From: Citrobacter sp. wls619
Lineage (GTDB): Bacteria; Pseudomonadota; Gammaproteobacteria; Enterobacterales; Enterobacteriaceae
NCBI RefSeq assembly: GCF_005281345.1
Contig: NZ_SZXJ01000098.1
Coordinates: forward strand, 211,951-275,950
Length of the DNA: 64,000 nt
Direction of reading: 5' to 3'
Numbering within the stretch: position 1 is the stretch's first letter; each line of letters opens with the position of its first letter. The translations under genes and the position numbers were made by a program. Below, in pieces: positions 1 to 11,229 of this stretch. The notes under the pieces are model-generated. The model made no database searches. It saw only the letters and a list, made by a program, of their open reading frames with translations, and had not been told where the DNA came from.

Positions 1-870
1 CTTCATCCCGTAATTTTGCGCACTGGCGGCCGATGTAGGAGGTGCAGCGATGGCATTGGCAGGAACTCTGACCATATTCCCATAGTCATCAACGCCCTCA
101 TAGAATGCATTAGCACCAGCTCCGTGGAGCTTTCCTCCAATATTTACAGTGCGTCCGTCAGCTAACTGAACTACCCGGCTTCCTGGACCAGAGCTCAAAC
201 TCGCTCTCTGATATGCCATGTCCTGACCGCGGCGAGTGGTGGATGCAGAGATATCCTGGCCTCTCGCGGTGATGTCTTGCCCCCTGGCTGTAAGTGATTC
301 ACTGGCCCGGTTACTGCGGGCGGCCTCATCAATCTGCTGCTGTTTCTGACCTACATCGACCTGCTTATCGAACGGAAGGGTAGCCAACTGAGCGCCCTTC
401 AATATTCCATCGAAGCTTTGAGGATCGGATTGCAGTAACTGAATAGCCTGATCTGGTGTCATGTTGATAGATGCTAATGCTGGAGCGCTTTTCTGTATCG
501 CGTCCTGCAACATCTGAGGGTTTCCGCTGGATCGAGCAATGGCAATGTTATTGAGTGATTTGTTAACGAAATTGGCATGCTCAGCATCTTGTATACCAAT
601 TTCCTGCTGAATGTTCTGCGCAAACTCCGGGAACTGTCGACGCAGTGCCGGCAACTGATCTGGTGTGGCGCTCTCAATTGCAGTATAGAAATCCTGGCGT
701 CGCTGGTTATCTCTCTGCGCTTGCTGGTTTTGCATTTGAGAAGCGATGACTTGCTGCTGTCCAACTCTATTCTGCGTTTCCTGAAGAGCCTCTCTACGAA
801 AGTCGGGGATCATGGTGTCGTAATAGTTGATGGGAGCGCCAAGCCCCTGCAATCCACCAAATTGAGCCAT
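1..870 (-). CDS. DNA ejection (injection) protein, gp20-like, C-terminus missing
   Basis: An open frame starts at the ATG at 870 and runs off the window edge (290 codons seen). It begins MAQFGGLQGLGAPINYYD and is rich in Gln and Ala with helical stretches around residues 30-110. Its place directly after gp7 is that of P22 gene 20, one of three proteins (7, 20, 16) ejected from the virion to carry DNA across the cell envelope. The start overlaps the gp7 stop by one base (TGATG), so translation is probably coupled. Family assignment rests on position and general composition. Confidence 0.75.
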   Translation of the reverse strand, partial: MAQFGGLQGLGAPINYYDTMIPDFRREALQETQNRVGQQQVIASQMQNQQAQRDNQRRQDFYTAIESATPDQLPALRRQFPEFAQNIQQEIGIQDAEHANFVNKSLNNIAIARSSGNPQMLQDAIQKSAPALASINMTPDQAIQLLQSDPQSFDGILKGAQLATLPFDKQVDVGQKQQQIDEAARSNRASESLTARGQDITARGQDISASTTRRGQDMAYQRASLSSGPGSRVVQLADGRTVNIGGKLHGAGANAFYEGVDDYGNMVRVPANAIAAPPTSAASAQNYGMK

Positions 871-1535
871 CAGAACATCCCTCCACCCATCATGCCACCA
901 AACATTCCAGTAAACTGGTTAACATCAGACGCTGCGCCGTTATTGATGCTGCTGTTAGCGCTGGCTGCCACTTGCCACGGAAGAGCAGCCTTTCCTGCCA
1001 TGATCTGACCTTTCTGCTGATACATTCCGGCCATGTTGTTACCCTGTCCAATGGCATAGTTACCAAGTGCGTTGGCTGCCTCAGCACCAAACCCTGACAA
1101 CCCCATCAACTGTGCATACATGTTCTGCTGCTGATTTGTCATGTCAGCGAGATAGTTTTGCCCGAGGGTTGGGGCAATAGATGCCAGCATATTACCGGTA
1201 GCTGTGGATCCAAGGCCGCCAGTTGCTTCCGCTGCATTCAGTCCGCTATAACGAGCCTGGTCATTAAGCATCTGGTATTCTTGAGAATTGAAATAATCAG
1301 AAAGAAGTTTGTTTCTGTCTATCGGCTGGCCGGCGATAGCCTGCGACCCAGCAAGGCCAGTGCGTCCGGCTTCTTCATATGGTGATAGCCAATTTACGGC
1401 ATTCTGATAGCCTTCTCGTGAAGCTCCCATAGCCCGGTCCTGATACTTCTGCTGCTGCTTGGCTGCTTTATTGGCTCCGATGCCACCAATCACACCAGAT
1501 ACCGCACCGCCGATACCACTAACTGCACCGCCCAT
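870..1535 (-). CDS. DNA ejection protein, gp7-like
   Basis: 221 residues. The N-terminus is glycine-rich and hydrophobic (MGGAVSGIGGAVSGVIGG, residues 1-18), followed by a Lys/Gln-rich helix and Gln/Asn/Gly-rich sequence, ending in GGMMGGGMF. P22 gp7 (229 residues) has this layout and loses a short N-terminal propeptide during assembly. It is ejected into the cell with gp16 and gp20. Its position between gp14 and gp20 matches the P22 order 26-14-7-20-16. It overlaps gp14 by 17 bases, as expected in a tightly packed late operon. Confidence 0.85.
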   Translation of the reverse strand: MGGAVSGIGGAVSGVIGGIGANKAAKQQQKYQDRAMGASREGYQNAVNWLSPYEEAGRTGLAGSQAIAGQPIDRNKLLSDYFNSQEYQMLNDQARYSGLNAAEATGGLGSTATGNMLASIAPTLGQNYLADMTNQQQNMYAQLMGLSGFGAEAANALGNYAIGQGNNMAGMYQQKGQIMAGKAALPWQVAASANSSINNGAASDVNQFTGMFGGMMGGGMF

Positions 1536-1911
1536 GATATTCTCCCGGCTCGCGCCACATAATAAAAAAGGCGCTTTCGCACCCGTCAGTAGTTGTTAAC
1601 CTTTCTGTCGTTCGCTCACCGAACCCCATTCGCTTGGCGTAGTTGCACACCTTTGGTCGATCAGTGAGAATGACGGCTCGCAACCGGTTCATTCCAAACA
1701 TTTTCAGGATGTCTTCGCCAGCCTCACGACACTCACGCCATCGCCTCTTATCCATCGCGATATGAATATCGAAATACCCATGCTGTTGAACTAATGCGAA
1801 CACGCAGCATCCATTCCAAAGGAAATAATCGGCCCCCGGATCAACCCACGATTCCACCCCCCATAGGCGCATTAATCCCTGCCCGGTGAGAGCATCAATT
1901 TTTGTGAGCAT
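1519..1911 (-). CDS. gp14-like virion assembly protein (DUF2824-type)
   Basis: 130 residues, lying between the tail needle and gp7 exactly as gene 14 does in P22. The sequence has features of a small acetyltransferase-like fold: a central strand with GYFDIHIAMD and a later AKRMGFGE, which resembles the conserved C-terminal part of GNAT proteins. In P22, gene 14 is needed for making infectious particles, but its exact activity is not established. The GNAT resemblance is my reading of the motif pattern, not a measured activity. Confidence 0.75.
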   Translation of the reverse strand: MLTKIDALTGQGLMRLWGVESWVDPGADYFLWNGCCVFALVQQHGYFDIHIAMDKRRWRECREAGEDILKMFGMNRLRAVILTDRPKVCNYAKRMGFGERTTERLTTTDGCESAFFIMWREPGEYHGRCS

Positions 1912-1913
1912 GA

Positions 1914-2759
1914 TTATTGTTCCGCTATTATCTTGATGGTTGTAGCAGTGAATGCCGCACCATTGGCCTGGATTGTTATGGTGCTACCATTGGTGGCAAG
2001 GAATCCTCCCTGATCGACACTGAAGAATGTCGCAAGAAGAATGTTGTCTGTTGCCGTGGCCGCGTTACGACTGGCTACCAACGTGTCTGGAACTGCTCCG
2101 GAGAAAGTAAGCTGCATCGACCGGTTTGTCGTGCCTCCCGGGTAAGTGCCAATCATCGACAACTTGAAATTCAGCGTCTTGTTCTCGTTGTAAACAGTCA
2201 GCTTATCCGTAGTTGTGTTGAAGAACGGGAGCAGTGTTCCTGATGATGGGGTCAGTGCCTTGAGCATCGTGATCAGATTTGTTGCCGTGGTCGGGATTAC
2301 CTGCGATATGCCAGTGTAGACCACCTCTGACTTTTTGCGAGTCGTGGCGTATTCCAGAGCATCAATTCGCGTTTCGTGGTCAGAAACCCGTGTTTCAAGG
2401 ATTCCTACTCTAGTATTAAGCGATGATATATCACTCTCATTCTGAGTAATCCTTACCTCATGATCGGCTATCGAAACTTCAGCAGCACTAATGCGCACTT
2501 CATGGTCAGCAAGTGTTACTTCTGCTGCTGAAATACGCTGCTCGTGATCGGCAAGAATCACATCCTGCTCATCATTCTTAACCTGCGCATCATAAGCGCC
2601 TTGACCAGCCTCGTTTGCCTTGCCTGCTACGTTGGTGAAGTCGATAGCCTGAGACAAAATATATTGCGTATACGCCGGGCTATAACCAGCAGGAATTGAC
2701 GTGGCATTTAGGCTAACGGCGCGGACGATGACCGGTTGATTTAGAGACGGATCGGCCAT
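1914..2759 (-). CDS. Tail needle with Sf6-type knob (gp26/Sf6 gp9)
   Basis: 281 residues from the second of two Met codons (MADPSLNQP), which matches the P22 gp26 start. The first 60 residues, with [20 protein letters not shown], match the P22 gp26 tip that plugs the portal channel. Residues about 65-140 are a trimeric coiled coil built from repeats of the ADHExRIsaaE type, at least five in a row. The last 130 residues are beta-rich with Gly, Thr and Asn, as in the TNF-like knob of Sf6 gp9, and P22's shorter needle (233 residues) has no counterpart. The needle closes the tail after packaging and penetrates the outer membrane. Its start overlaps the gp10 stop (ATGA). Confidence 0.88.
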   Translation of the reverse strand: MADPSLNQPVIVRAVSLNATSIPAGYSPAYTQYILSQAIDFTNVAGKANEAGQGAYDAQVKNDEQDVILADHEQRISAAEVTLADHEVRISAAEVSIADHEVRITQNESDISSLNTRVGILETRVSDHETRIDALEYATTRKKSEVVYTGISQVIPTTATNLITMLKALTPSSGTLLPFFNTTTDKLTVYNENKTLNFKLSMIGTYPGGTTNRSMQLTFSGAVPDTLVASRNAATATDNILLATFFSVDQGGFLATNGSTITIQANGAAFTATTIKIIAEQ

Positions 2760-4177
2760 CACTCAATCCTTATTTGTGCGCCTGATAACGTGACAGGTGA
2801 CTTGGTAATGATGCGTATTTTGAACCCGATGTTCTTTCTAACTCTCCCAATCCTCCGCCATATCTGCCTTTTGTCATACTGGAAAGGTGCATTCCAAGGA
2901 ACCATTTGCTCTCTTCCATAATTTATTCCGTCGGTGGTTGCAGAATAAAACAGTCGTTCGGCAAACTGAGAAACACCGGGCGAAGACTCCAGTTCCAGAT
3001 CGAAAATTCTCCCGTTGTCCGCCTTGAAAAGTGGCGTGAATAACAGGTGTTCTTGCTGCTTTTCGTACTGGCTGGAGATGTCGAACTGAAGGGCTCCCTT
3101 CACTGGTTCCAGTTTATCTCCGCAGGTGATCGTGTTTCCTTCATACATGAAGTCGATAGCGCGGTACACATCGTCGTAAAAACCGGTTTTCAGGATTGAC
3201 CACTGAGCCCCGTTTTGTGATGCGGCTCCGTCGTAGACCAGAACATGGCGCGGAAGGTGGATCATCAGCAGCTCGTGTGAGTCGAAACGTAATGATTCCA
3301 TTACCGTTGTGGCAAGCTCAGTTGCTGTGTAGCTACGGATTATCTTCTCAACACTGGCGGTGGCGATTTGAGTTGCTCGACCAGAGTCGATGATATATAC
3401 CGACGGAGCACCGGTTGCAGGATTGCTGACTATGGCATAAGCATCCATGAATACGCATTTGCAGAACGTACCAGCTATACCTTTTGGCACCATATAAGCC
3501 GGGTTAGCAACATACAGCGCTGAACCAGCAGTGCTTGAACCTGTCAGAGAGAAGAACTCTGTGGTTGTTGCTCCGAAGCACACAACGAAGTCACGCCATG
3601 TTCCTATTCCGATTATGCCGTCAGGCTGGGACTCTGCCCTGTACTCTGCTGAGTTACGATCGGGATGTGATTCATCCTGAAGGTCGGAGATGAACCATGA
3701 ATCAGTACCATCCTTTGCCCATGCGTATCTACCACGCAGCCTGGTTACATCCCTTGCTGACCCAAGCTCATATTGTGCAAATCCACTGGTTGGCGGCCAG
3801 TTATCAATAATCTTTTCAGTCCCATCGTATCGATATTCAATAATTTTACCGTCAACGCATACTGCCTGTGATGTTCTACCATGTGACATGGGGACTCTAT
3901 GAATTCCAGGAACATCACCAACCTCAACAACACCTTGATATAACTTTCCTCCCATAACGCGATATACGGCATTCTGAGAGGTGTTGTACTCAGCACCACG
4001 AGAAGTGCCAGCAACATCCGATTGCTTAGCTACGCCTGGGAAGGAGCGCAGATAACCGTTGCTGTTGAGCACTTCTTTAGGTGTCGCCAGCATGTTGACA
4101 GGAAGATAGTCGATATAGTCGGCATTCTTGAAATTTTTGCCGAGCCCTTTCATTAGTGGAAGCTGCTGAACAGGCAT
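2759..4177 (-). CDS. Tail hub / packaged-DNA stabilisation protein gp10
   Basis: 472 residues, the length of P22 gp10. It starts [20 protein letters not shown], a recognisable gp10 beginning, and the rest is beta-rich with repeated Trp-containing turns, in keeping with the beta-propeller-like tail hub. In the virion it sits below the gp4 ring and anchors tailspikes and the needle, keeping DNA inside. It shares base 4177 with gp4 and overlaps gp26, so the three tail-accessory genes are translationally coupled. Confidence 0.9.
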   Translation of the reverse strand: MPVQQLPLMKGLGKNFKNADYIDYLPVNMLATPKEVLNSNGYLRSFPGVAKQSDVAGTSRGAEYNTSQNAVYRVMGGKLYQGVVEVGDVPGIHRVPMSHGRTSQAVCVDGKIIEYRYDGTEKIIDNWPPTSGFAQYELGSARDVTRLRGRYAWAKDGTDSWFISDLQDESHPDRNSAEYRAESQPDGIIGIGTWRDFVVCFGATTTEFFSLTGSSTAGSALYVANPAYMVPKGIAGTFCKCVFMDAYAIVSNPATGAPSVYIIDSGRATQIATASVEKIIRSYTATELATTVMESLRFDSHELLMIHLPRHVLVYDGAASQNGAQWSILKTGFYDDVYRAIDFMYEGNTITCGDKLEPVKGALQFDISSQYEKQQEHLLFTPLFKADNGRIFDLELESSPGVSQFAERLFYSATTDGINYGREQMVPWNAPFQYDKRQIWRRIGRVRKNIGFKIRIITKSPVTLSGAQIRIE

Positions 4178-4677
4178 TAGTCGCTCCCGTTATCACATGG
4201 GCCTTTGCGGTGGAAATAATTCCAGCCATTGTATGTGGCCAGTCGGTTTCCGCTGCCTATCGGCATGCGGTTTGGATATCCGGACTTACATTTGGCATCA
4301 CGAGCACGAGACATTGCTGACAACTTGACGAGTTGCTCTTTACCGTAACGCGCTGTCGTAATGAGTTTGCCGGTTGCTTCCATCCCGTAATCTGGAGCAA
4401 TTCTGCATGCGAGATTGGTAATCACAGCATTGAGCGCGTTGTTTGCCAGCCCATGGTCATCTCCAGTATCTGGTGACGTGTCTTGGGAAGCGAAGATATA
4501 CCCAACGCTGATGCCCGGTGAATCATCACCGCCAAGCCACTCAGCCATCATCATCTCGAGGTCGTTAACTCCATCCTCCATCGACTGAGGTTCGACATCG
4601 GTTAGCGTGGCGTTTGAGGCGACACCGATCTTGCGCAGCGCGGCGAGAACGAGATCGCCTTTTGTCGTGAGGTTCAT
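4177..4677 (-). CDS. Head-to-tail adaptor gp4 (tail accessory factor)
   Basis: 166 residues, identical in length to P22 gp4. The N-terminal part ([23 protein letters not shown]) is the helical region typical of podoviral adaptor proteins, with the [15 protein letters not shown] segment following. Twelve copies bind beneath the portal and create the site for gp10. P22 gp4 has also been reported to hydrolyse peptidoglycan. Gene order (coat, small ORF, gp4, gp10) agrees with the P22 group. Confidence 0.88.
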   Translation of the reverse strand: MNLTTKGDLVLAALRKIGVASNATLTDVEPQSMEDGVNDLEMMMAEWLGGDDSPGISVGYIFASQDTSPDTGDDHGLANNALNAVITNLACRIAPDYGMEATGKLITTARYGKEQLVKLSAMSRARDAKCKSGYPNRMPIGSGNRLATYNGWNYFHRKGPCDNGSD

Positions 4678-4680
4678 CTG

Positions 4681-4890
4681 CTACCCCTTAGGTTTTGGCC
4701 CCGGCTTCTTGCGCTCTTTTACTTCTTGCTCTGGCTCTGGCTCTGCAGAATCATTCAGCAGGTCATCTGGATGTGCAAACCAGCCGGCATTCAGATACTC
4801 CTGCAGGTCATCTTCGCTAATGATTTCGAAATCGTAGCCAACGCCCTTCCACTTCTTTGTGTCGCCGTGGCGAAATACCATCTGCGTCAT
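4681..4890 (-). CDS. Small conserved structural-region protein, unknown function
   Basis: 69 residues from the ATG at 4890, which has GGAG seven bases upstream; the two preceding codons (TTG AAC) are probably not translated. The N-terminal half (FRHGDTKKWKGVGYDFEIIS, then DDLQEYLNAGWFAHPDDLL) looks like a compact alpha/beta domain. The tail is acidic then strongly basic, ending KKPGPKPKG, which resembles a DNA-contacting tail. It lies between coat and gp4. I do not recognise a function. Confidence 0.65.
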   Translation of the reverse strand: MTQMVFRHGDTKKWKGVGYDFEIISEDDLQEYLNAGWFAHPDDLLNDSAEPEPEQEVKERKKPGPKPKG

Positions 4891-4932
4891 GTTCAACTCC
4901 AGAAAAAATAAAGGGGCCGAAGCCCCTTATGG

Positions 4933-6225
4933 TTACGACTGATTCGGCAAGCCAACGACGATAGCTTCCGGACGTACTGCGCACGCCGAATACCATACGG
5001 CGATACGGCACAAGCCGGTGAGTGTGTTGATGTCACCCTGGGTGGCGAAGATGCCGTTAATGCCAACACCTGGAATGCTGAAAGTCTGTGTTTTCATGCC
5101 AGCAAACAGCTCGTGCGTTACCGGGATCGGCTGAGACAGCAGGCGGATAGAGTCATCGGCCCAGCCGATGTTTGCCGTGGTAGAGGCCACGTTCAGCAGG
5201 GTGATCGGCGCAGACGCTGCCAGCGAAGTGTTGACGTTAGCGTACGCCTTTTCTTCTGCTGTCAGAGTCGCGTCGTCCAGCGCCACCGGTTTAGGGGTGA
5301 TCTCGATGTGAGTCCCATCGATAACGCGAGTGATGGAGAAAGTCGCATCATCGGTCAGCACGTTCTTAGCCATCTGAGACAGGTACTTCACGCCGGTGAA
5401 GCTGATTTTGTCACCGCGTTTCAGGCCAGCAGTAGCCGAAACCACCACGGTAGCCACACGGTTATCAACGTTCTCGTTGTTGCCATCGGTGTCAGTGGTA
5501 AACGCCTGCGGCTTGAACTTCTGCGCACCAGTAACGGTCACGCCAGTAACAGTAGAACCGACGACTGTTGGAAGTTTAGGAGAGCGCAGGACTTCATCGA
5601 ACCCTGCGACCTGTTTCTGAATCGTACCGTTATGGTATGCATCTTCAGGAACGCGGCCGAAGATGTCACCAGCGGTAAGCTCACGACCAGCTTTGCGGTA
5701 ATCTGAAGGGTTCAGGAAGTAGCTGATACCCATATCGCGGTTGAGTTCGCGAGCAAACATCAATTCTTCAGCAGAGGACAGGAAGTCCCAACCAGTAAGA
5801 CCGGTTGCCGGGCCGATTGAACGAGCGTCATGAACAACCAGAGAGCCCATCTCGGTTGCCTGTTTGGCAATGGCGGTCTCGATGTTGTTCGCCAGCTTCT
5901 TCGCCGATGCCTGAATGCGACGGCGGTATGAGCGTTCATCACGCAGATCGTCAGCTCGCAGCTGGAAGAAGTCGTTATCCGGATCGCCCATGTTGCATTT
6001 TACGGACAACTCCAGCACGTTGGTCTGTTTGTTGGTCAGGTCCCAGCCGGTTTGCGTCGGCGCCTCCTGCTCAACAGGCATCCAAACGGTGTTACCAGAA
6101 CGCTGCATGGATGATGCTGGCGGCGTGTACTTCGAGGTTTTAGACGCCATCGGCGTCAGGTTTTGCACTGTCTCGATGATTTCATCGATAGCGTAGGTGA
6201 CCAGTTGGCCTTCTTTTAAGCTCAT
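4933..6225 (-). CDS. Major capsid (coat) protein gp5
   Basis: 430 residues, the same length as P22 coat protein. It starts [20 protein letters not shown] and contains the long inserted (I-) domain region, roughly residues 220-345, seen in the P22 subgroup of HK97-fold coats. It forms the icosahedral shell, assembled around the scaffold encoded just upstream. The start overlaps the scaffold stop (ATGA), which fits coupled synthesis. A gene-sized hairpin follows the stop near 4906-4927 (gggccga-agcccc), probably modulating downstream expression. Confidence 0.93.
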   Translation of the reverse strand: MSLKEGQLVTYAIDEIIETVQNLTPMASKTSKYTPPASSMQRSGNTVWMPVEQEAPTQTGWDLTNKQTNVLELSVKCNMGDPDNDFFQLRADDLRDERSYRRRIQASAKKLANNIETAIAKQATEMGSLVVHDARSIGPATGLTGWDFLSSAEELMFARELNRDMGISYFLNPSDYRKAGRELTAGDIFGRVPEDAYHNGTIQKQVAGFDEVLRSPKLPTVVGSTVTGVTVTGAQKFKPQAFTTDTDGNNENVDNRVATVVVSATAGLKRGDKISFTGVKYLSQMAKNVLTDDATFSITRVIDGTHIEITPKPVALDDATLTAEEKAYANVNTSLAASAPITLLNVASTTANIGWADDSIRLLSQPIPVTHELFAGMKTQTFSIPGVGINGIFATQGDINTLTGLCRIAVWYSACAVRPEAIVVGLPNQS

Positions 6226-7133
6226 TTACGAGATCCTTTATTCAGTTGAGCCTTGAGCTTGCGATACGTCTCCGGGTCACCTCTTTCGGCTGCAGCGTTC
6301 ATCTGCTTTTCAAGTGCAGACATGTGAGCCGCGACGGCTTGACCCTGCAATGGTTCATCAGGGTTAGGCGCTTCAGAGAGTTGCTTGCTTCGAGGCTTGA
6401 GAGTTAAACGTTCGGAAAGCAGCGTCATTTCGATTAACTGGCGCTGCGGATCCATTGAGAGGATTTGTCGGGCTTTCTCTGGGTTTGCGCCCAGGTGGTA
6501 CATGATTGCCGCAGATTTCTCAGGGAACAGGCGCATGATGTCCACGTCATAGCCGGGTGCGACCTGACGGAATACATCTTCTTTGGCCTGATAGTCTGGA
6601 AGGTTTAACTTTTCTGCAGCGTCGTAGTGTTTACGTGCGGCCTCGACAACTTGTGCTGATTGCTGAGTAAACTGCTGAGTCTTACGCCCCTGCTCGGCTG
6701 CCGCATTACCTCGGGCATCCTGAGCCTTAACCAACCATTCGTTGTTCGCCTGCGTGAATGCAGCGTTAGCACGCACCTGGTCGTATCCGTACTTCTCCAG
6801 TGCTTCATCAGAGAAGAAGTCATTAACATCAGGCTGGGGTGGCAAATCAGGGTTTACTCGCAATGCCTCCGGCAACTCACCGCGCTGTACTGCCTCCGCC
6901 TGCTGCTCAAGCTCGCGCTGACGCTTGCGCTCAAGGCGACGCTGTGCAAATTGCGCGTTAGTTGCCGGGTCTTGTTTTGGCTTGTTCTCATCGTCTTTCA
7001 GGACGACATCGAAGCCCTCTTCCTGACCAGTTTCGCTATTGGCATTTAGCGAAGGATCGACTGCGGATGCCGCCGCGTTATCGACGGGCAGGAGTTGGTC
7101 TTCAGTTGCCTGAATTTCGGTGGTTTGGTCCAT
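6222..7133 (-). CDS. Scaffolding protein gp8
   Basis: 303 residues, matching P22 gp8 exactly in length. It is highly charged and predicted to be mainly helical, Gln/Glu/Ala-rich and without hydrophobic core segments. The basic C-terminus ([20 protein letters not shown], then NKGSRK) corresponds to the helix-turn-helix that binds coat subunits. About 300 copies would direct procapsid assembly and then leave intact. It sits between portal and coat as in P22. Confidence 0.92.
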   Translation of the reverse strand: MDQTTEIQATEDQLLPVDNAAASAVDPSLNANSETGQEEGFDVVLKDDENKPKQDPATNAQFAQRRLERKRQRELEQQAEAVQRGELPEALRVNPDLPPQPDVNDFFSDEALEKYGYDQVRANAAFTQANNEWLVKAQDARGNAAAEQGRKTQQFTQQSAQVVEAARKHYDAAEKLNLPDYQAKEDVFRQVAPGYDVDIMRLFPEKSAAIMYHLGANPEKARQILSMDPQRQLIEMTLLSERLTLKPRSKQLSEAPNPDEPLQGQAVAAHMSALEKQMNAAAERGDPETYRKLKAQLNKGSRK

Positions 7134-7146
7134 GTTTAGCTCTCTC

Positions 7147-9318
7147 TTATTGAGGATTCTCGGCTACGCTGCCGGAAGGATTGTTTTGTCTCTGCGATTG
7201 CAGGATGTTGGCGAAGTCCATGCGCTGTGAGTGGCGCTGACTGTCACCTTTGAGAAGTAACTCTGCGTTGGCCCGTGCATCAACTGCGCTTTCGTTCTGC
7301 GCCTTCTGCATGAGGTCGAGGAAGTCCCGGAAAGCGGCCTGCTTGTCGAGACTCATGTTGTTGAAGATTTCTGCAATCTTCGCTTGGTTAAGCTGATTGG
7401 CGCTTTCAACCTTGGCTGCATCCACCTGCAACTGTTGCTGCTTAACCTGCGCATTAAGCAGATCTGCCTGACCAGTTAGCAATACACCTTGTGCCTGCAT
7501 CTCTTCTGCTGATGGCTGTTTAGGCTGTTGTTGTGCTTCCTGTACCATCTGCATTTCTTCAGGCGTTTCAGGTTTCTTGAGGCCCATCATGACGAGCTGC
7601 TTATTGGCGTACTCGCGCATCATCTCGACACCTTTACCGTCAAGTAGCGTGAAGTACTGCAACAGCAACATCTGCCATTCTGGCGTACCCTGAGGAACCT
7701 TCGTTAGCAACTCCTGAATCTCTGCGCGGTTCTGCTCCTTCATGCTCTGGAATGATGGTCCGGTGTCGGTGTAACACTCGTAACGACCACGAATATCATT
7801 GAGCGTTACGACGTCACCAGACTGCAGATCAACCATCTGCGTCATCACCTGCACATCTTTCTCGGTACCATCCTCAAGCGTCACGGTGACATTGCGAGGC
7901 ACGTCGTAGATGTCGTTGACCATCGACTGGTAAATCTCACCATCACGCCGGAAAGCAGTGGCGAGGTTGTCCTGAAACACGTATGTCTCGAGGTCGGCCC
8001 GCATGTTTAGTTGGTTGACGGTATCGAAAGCCACCTGACCGTTTGCTGCTTCAGCATCAACACCAAGGCTAGCTACTTCCTTAACTGCGGCTGTGGCGGC
8101 CTCAAGCATGTAGGCGTTGGCCTGGGGAACCTCCGGGTTTTCCATGTAGGCGATTGGCCCCATAGGAAGGTCGTTATTGTTCTCGTCAGTACGGTTTTGC
8201 AGGTAGTACGGATAGTCATCATCACCACCGTACATATGCTCGTAGCCAAGGATTTGCTCAGGAGTGAAGAAAGGTTTCTTACGAGGGTTGCGAGCAACGA
8301 TGTCGGCATTGAACGACATAATCATGTTGCGCAGGCGCTGCCCGTCTTTGGTCAGTCGCACAACACCTTCGTACACTTCCTTATCGCCAGCAAATCCCCA
8401 CTCGCCATACGCTGGCACAATCGGTATGTGTTCACCGGCGATAAGCTCACGCTCTTTCAGAATCTCGGTGCAGGTAATGAGCGACTTATAGACCCGGCGA
8501 CGTTTAACCTTCTTCTCCGCGACCTTAACGAAACCTTTGTCTGCCAGTTCATCGATAACATCTTTGATGTCACGCTGGTAGTAACTAACCGGCTCACCAG
8601 TAAGCGGATCGAGGTAGATGAATACCTTCTCGTTCTTCTCTTCGACCTCGTAGTATTCGCCAATGTAGACGACATCCTTCGAAATCCACGGGAACAGCCA
8701 TTCCATGTCAGGGCTCTGGAATGAAGGGATGATATCAGGGTCAATATCGTTCTCTTCCGCAAAGACCTTCCACCCTTCCGTGCTGAAAGGCTGAATAACA
8801 GTGCAGTGCTTAGCGTCGCTCTTGTCCTGCTCCTTGCTGTTGCAATCCCAGACTACATGGTTGCATGACTCGTGAAGTGGGCGGCGGCGGATGACCTGAT
8901 TGCGGCTGGTTAGGTTGTTGTCCTCGTACTCGGTAACGAGTCGCCAGTGACCAACGCCGCATTCAATCTGCTCACGAACTGCGACGTTAACAGCAGAGCG
9001 TGCAGCATTGTGACGCATGTCGGTGCGGTACATACCCATCAGCGTGTCGGCTGAGTCAGGCTTAGCCCCATCCTTAGGCCGGTACAGAACATCAATCGGG
9101 TTGCGTCGCATCTCTGCAACGAGCTTGCGCACTACCGGGCGAACCACATCGAATTGACCGCGGTACTGCAAAGTTGTGTATTCGCTCAGCCAGTCATCCC
9201 ATTGGCTCACCCGACTAAAGTAAAGGTCGTTTGTCGCCTCGGTTCTGGCCTCATCGCCAGATGACCAATCTATGTCAAACTGGCACAGAATGGCGTTTAG
9301 GCGTTCGTTGTCTGCCAT
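7147..9318 (-). CDS. Portal protein gp1
   Basis: 723 residues against 725 in P22 gp1. It starts [18 protein letters not shown]. The long core is followed by a Gln/Ala-rich helical C-terminal barrel region (residues about 600-700), the feature that makes P22 portals unusually long. Twelve copies form the DNA entry channel at one vertex, dock the terminase and sense head filling. The gene begins on the last base of terL (9318), so translation is coupled. Confidence 0.94.
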   Translation of the reverse strand: MADNERLNAILCQFDIDWSSGDEARTEATNDLYFSRVSQWDDWLSEYTTLQYRGQFDVVRPVVRKLVAEMRRNPIDVLYRPKDGAKPDSADTLMGMYRTDMRHNAARSAVNVAVREQIECGVGHWRLVTEYEDNNLTSRNQVIRRRPLHESCNHVVWDCNSKEQDKSDAKHCTVIQPFSTEGWKVFAEENDIDPDIIPSFQSPDMEWLFPWISKDVVYIGEYYEVEEKNEKVFIYLDPLTGEPVSYYQRDIKDVIDELADKGFVKVAEKKVKRRRVYKSLITCTEILKERELIAGEHIPIVPAYGEWGFAGDKEVYEGVVRLTKDGQRLRNMIMSFNADIVARNPRKKPFFTPEQILGYEHMYGGDDDYPYYLQNRTDENNNDLPMGPIAYMENPEVPQANAYMLEAATAAVKEVASLGVDAEAANGQVAFDTVNQLNMRADLETYVFQDNLATAFRRDGEIYQSMVNDIYDVPRNVTVTLEDGTEKDVQVMTQMVDLQSGDVVTLNDIRGRYECYTDTGPSFQSMKEQNRAEIQELLTKVPQGTPEWQMLLLQYFTLLDGKGVEMMREYANKQLVMMGLKKPETPEEMQMVQEAQQQPKQPSAEEMQAQGVLLTGQADLLNAQVKQQQLQVDAAKVESANQLNQAKIAEIFNNMSLDKQAAFRDFLDLMQKAQNESAVDARANAELLLKGDSQRHSQRMDFANILQSQRQNNPSGSVAENPQ

Positions 9319-10766
9319 TATCTTCTCCGTGCGACAGGTTTAATCGGGGCTGGTGTTTTTTTCTCTTTGATTACTCCGATGTCGCCATATCGCTTGGCGA
9401 ACCGGCGCATCATGTAGGCGTATCGGGTGGCATCTAACAGGTCGTCTCGAGTTTTTACGATGCGCCCACGTTCATCTCGATGGTAGAAATTGAACTCTTC
9501 GAACCAATCGCGTAGGCCAGAAAAAACTTTGAATCGGCCCGTGTTCATCAAATCGTGCAACTCGAATAAGCCTGGCTCTACAGATCGAGACCCATCAGGC
9601 CATTGAGCCGGGTCAGGGAGCATCTGGAACCCTGCGTCTTTGTAATACTCACGCTGTTGCAGGCCACTGCCCTTCTCCGTCTGTAATCCATCCTGAGGCC
9701 ATGCCGTAGGCACCTTGTTAGCCCAAGCCTTGGTTGCGCCCCACGCTTCTGAGGGAGAAGTCTTGCTGGCCTTCCATGCCTTAGTTACGTAGAAGGTTTC
9801 AGTCTCCATATCGATTGCCAGCTGAATGCGGCTCTGCGGGTGATCCCAACCAAAGTCCATACCATCGATAACCATGTAATGCTTCGGTATCGGGAATGGC
9901 TCGCAAGTGATCGTCTCTTCGCTGAAATCGAATATGCGACCGTGACCAAGCATTGGAATACCTTTTGTGCGCATGTCGCGCTGATGCGGAGGATATGATT
10001 CGAGAAGTGATTTCTTCGTTTCTTCAGTCAGATGAGGAGCATCATCCCAGCCAACATTCATACAGAACTGAGAGTCAGCTGGAGTATCTAGCAACTGAAT
10101 AACTAACTCGGTGCGGCCGTTCTCTGGTGTGAATGTCAGGATGCCTCGACCACCACGCCCCTGATCGCCTGTTGCGGTACGGGTCAGAACCTGAGGGTAA
10201 ATCGTCTGGTCTTCCGGCTCCTCATCAATGTGGAACCAATCAATATCATCACCCATCAGAGCGTGCTGGCCCTGCGTGTAAGACCAGAATTGAACCTTGC
10301 TCAGGTCACCACTGGAATGCCTGATATAAGCTGAACGAACGGCATTCGGCGTTCCGGTCATTGGCTCTGTCGTGACAATTCGATCTGGAGGTATTAGGCC
10401 GCCAGTGAACTCACCATTCACCTTCTTACCGATAATGGCAGCTTGCAGCAAGTCGCGGCACTTCTCGCCGGAGTAACCCAGGCACCACATAAGGGGAGCA
10501 TGATTAAAACGGTGCCCCTCCCACCCATCCGGGTACTCACCCAGAAGGTGGATAGCATCGATATAGGTTGCGGTATCTGTCTTGCCAACACGGTTTGCAG
10601 CAATTAGCGCGCACTGACGATATTCAGCAGTTGCAGCGATAAACTTACGTTGCCATGCATAACGAGTGTCGTAGTACTTGCGATATCGATAAACGCTTTC
10701 TCTTCGCTTCTTCTCCTCAAGAATATTCAGGAGCTCAAGCTTCTCCTCCCGGCTCAGACTGTGCAT
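9318..10766 (-). CDS. Terminase large subunit (gp2-like)
   Basis: 482 residues. The ATPase Walker A is AANRVGKT near residue 60 and Walker B is [10 protein letters not shown] near residue 180. The C-terminal nuclease half has the expected acidic residues ([13 protein letters not shown] near 305, and [13 protein letters not shown] near 445). It drives headful DNA packaging through the portal and cuts the concatemer. The N-terminus overlaps terS by 32 bases. The Walker A is of the P22 gp2 type (AGNQLGKS), not the Sf6 type. Confidence 0.92.
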   Translation of the reverse strand: MHSLSREEKLELLNILEEKKRRESVYRYRKYYDTRYAWQRKFIAATAEYRQCALIAANRVGKTDTATYIDAIHLLGEYPDGWEGHRFNHAPLMWCLGYSGEKCRDLLQAAIIGKKVNGEFTGGLIPPDRIVTTEPMTGTPNAVRSAYIRHSSGDLSKVQFWSYTQGQHALMGDDIDWFHIDEEPEDQTIYPQVLTRTATGDQGRGGRGILTFTPENGRTELVIQLLDTPADSQFCMNVGWDDAPHLTEETKKSLLESYPPHQRDMRTKGIPMLGHGRIFDFSEETITCEPFPIPKHYMVIDGMDFGWDHPQSRIQLAIDMETETFYVTKAWKASKTSPSEAWGATKAWANKVPTAWPQDGLQTEKGSGLQQREYYKDAGFQMLPDPAQWPDGSRSVEPGLFELHDLMNTGRFKVFSGLRDWFEEFNFYHRDERGRIVKTRDDLLDATRYAYMMRRFAKRYGDIGVIKEKKTPAPIKPVARRR

Positions 10767-11220
10767 TGGTCAACTCCATAAGACGCTTGTCCAGTTCCTC
10801 GTCGGTGAGGTCGGTGATGGTAATTTTCTGATCGTGCTGAACTCTGTCGCCATAACGCTTTGGCGCAAGCTTGGATGCGTACCACTTGCGGGCGTCAACA
10901 CGAAGGCGGGAACGGGCTACGCGCTCATGATTGGTCTGCTCTCGACCTTCGTCATCGACAATGACATCACCTGAACTGTCGTCGGCGATCTCGATGATTT
11001 CTTCGGCTAGAAGTTCGGCCTGAATTTCACGCGCGCGTGCGTACTGTTGCATAAAGTCTTCATGTCTCTGCAACCAATACATAACAGTTCTGATTGCTGG
11101 CATTCCCGGCCTTTTGCAAATAGAGCGCAGACTTTCACCCAACATGAGGAGATTGCAGATATCCTCTGCTACCTCTGGCATGTAATCCGTTGGGCGACCT
11201 ATTTTCGCTTCAGTCGCCAT
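10735..11220 (-). CDS. Terminase small subunit
   Basis: 161 residues. The N-terminal 60 residues (GRPTDYMPEVAEDICNLL, then GESLRSICKRPGMP) match the helix-turn-helix DNA-binding domain of the Sf6/HK620-type small terminase (Sf6 gp1) and not P22 gp3. The middle is an acidic helical oligomerisation region and the C-terminus is charged. It recognises pac and starts packaging. In P22-like phages the pac site lies inside this gene. I could not identify pac by eye. Confidence 0.88.
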   Translation of the reverse strand: MATEAKIGRPTDYMPEVAEDICNLLMLGESLRSICKRPGMPAIRTVMYWLQRHEDFMQQYARAREIQAELLAEEIIEIADDSSGDVIVDDEGREQTNHERVARSRLRVDARKWYASKLAPKRYGDRVQHDQKITITDLTDEELDKRLMELTNAQSEPGGEA

Positions 11221-11229
11221 ATTCAGTCC

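Noticed and set aside
5113..5706. 197-codon plus-strand frame inside the coat gene
   Set aside because: It is antisense to the coat protein, has biased low-complexity Arg-rich content, and no ribosome site or known motif.
8011..8724. 237-codon plus-strand frame inside the portal gene
   Set aside because: Antisense to a well-supported portal gene; no domain pattern and no promoter context.
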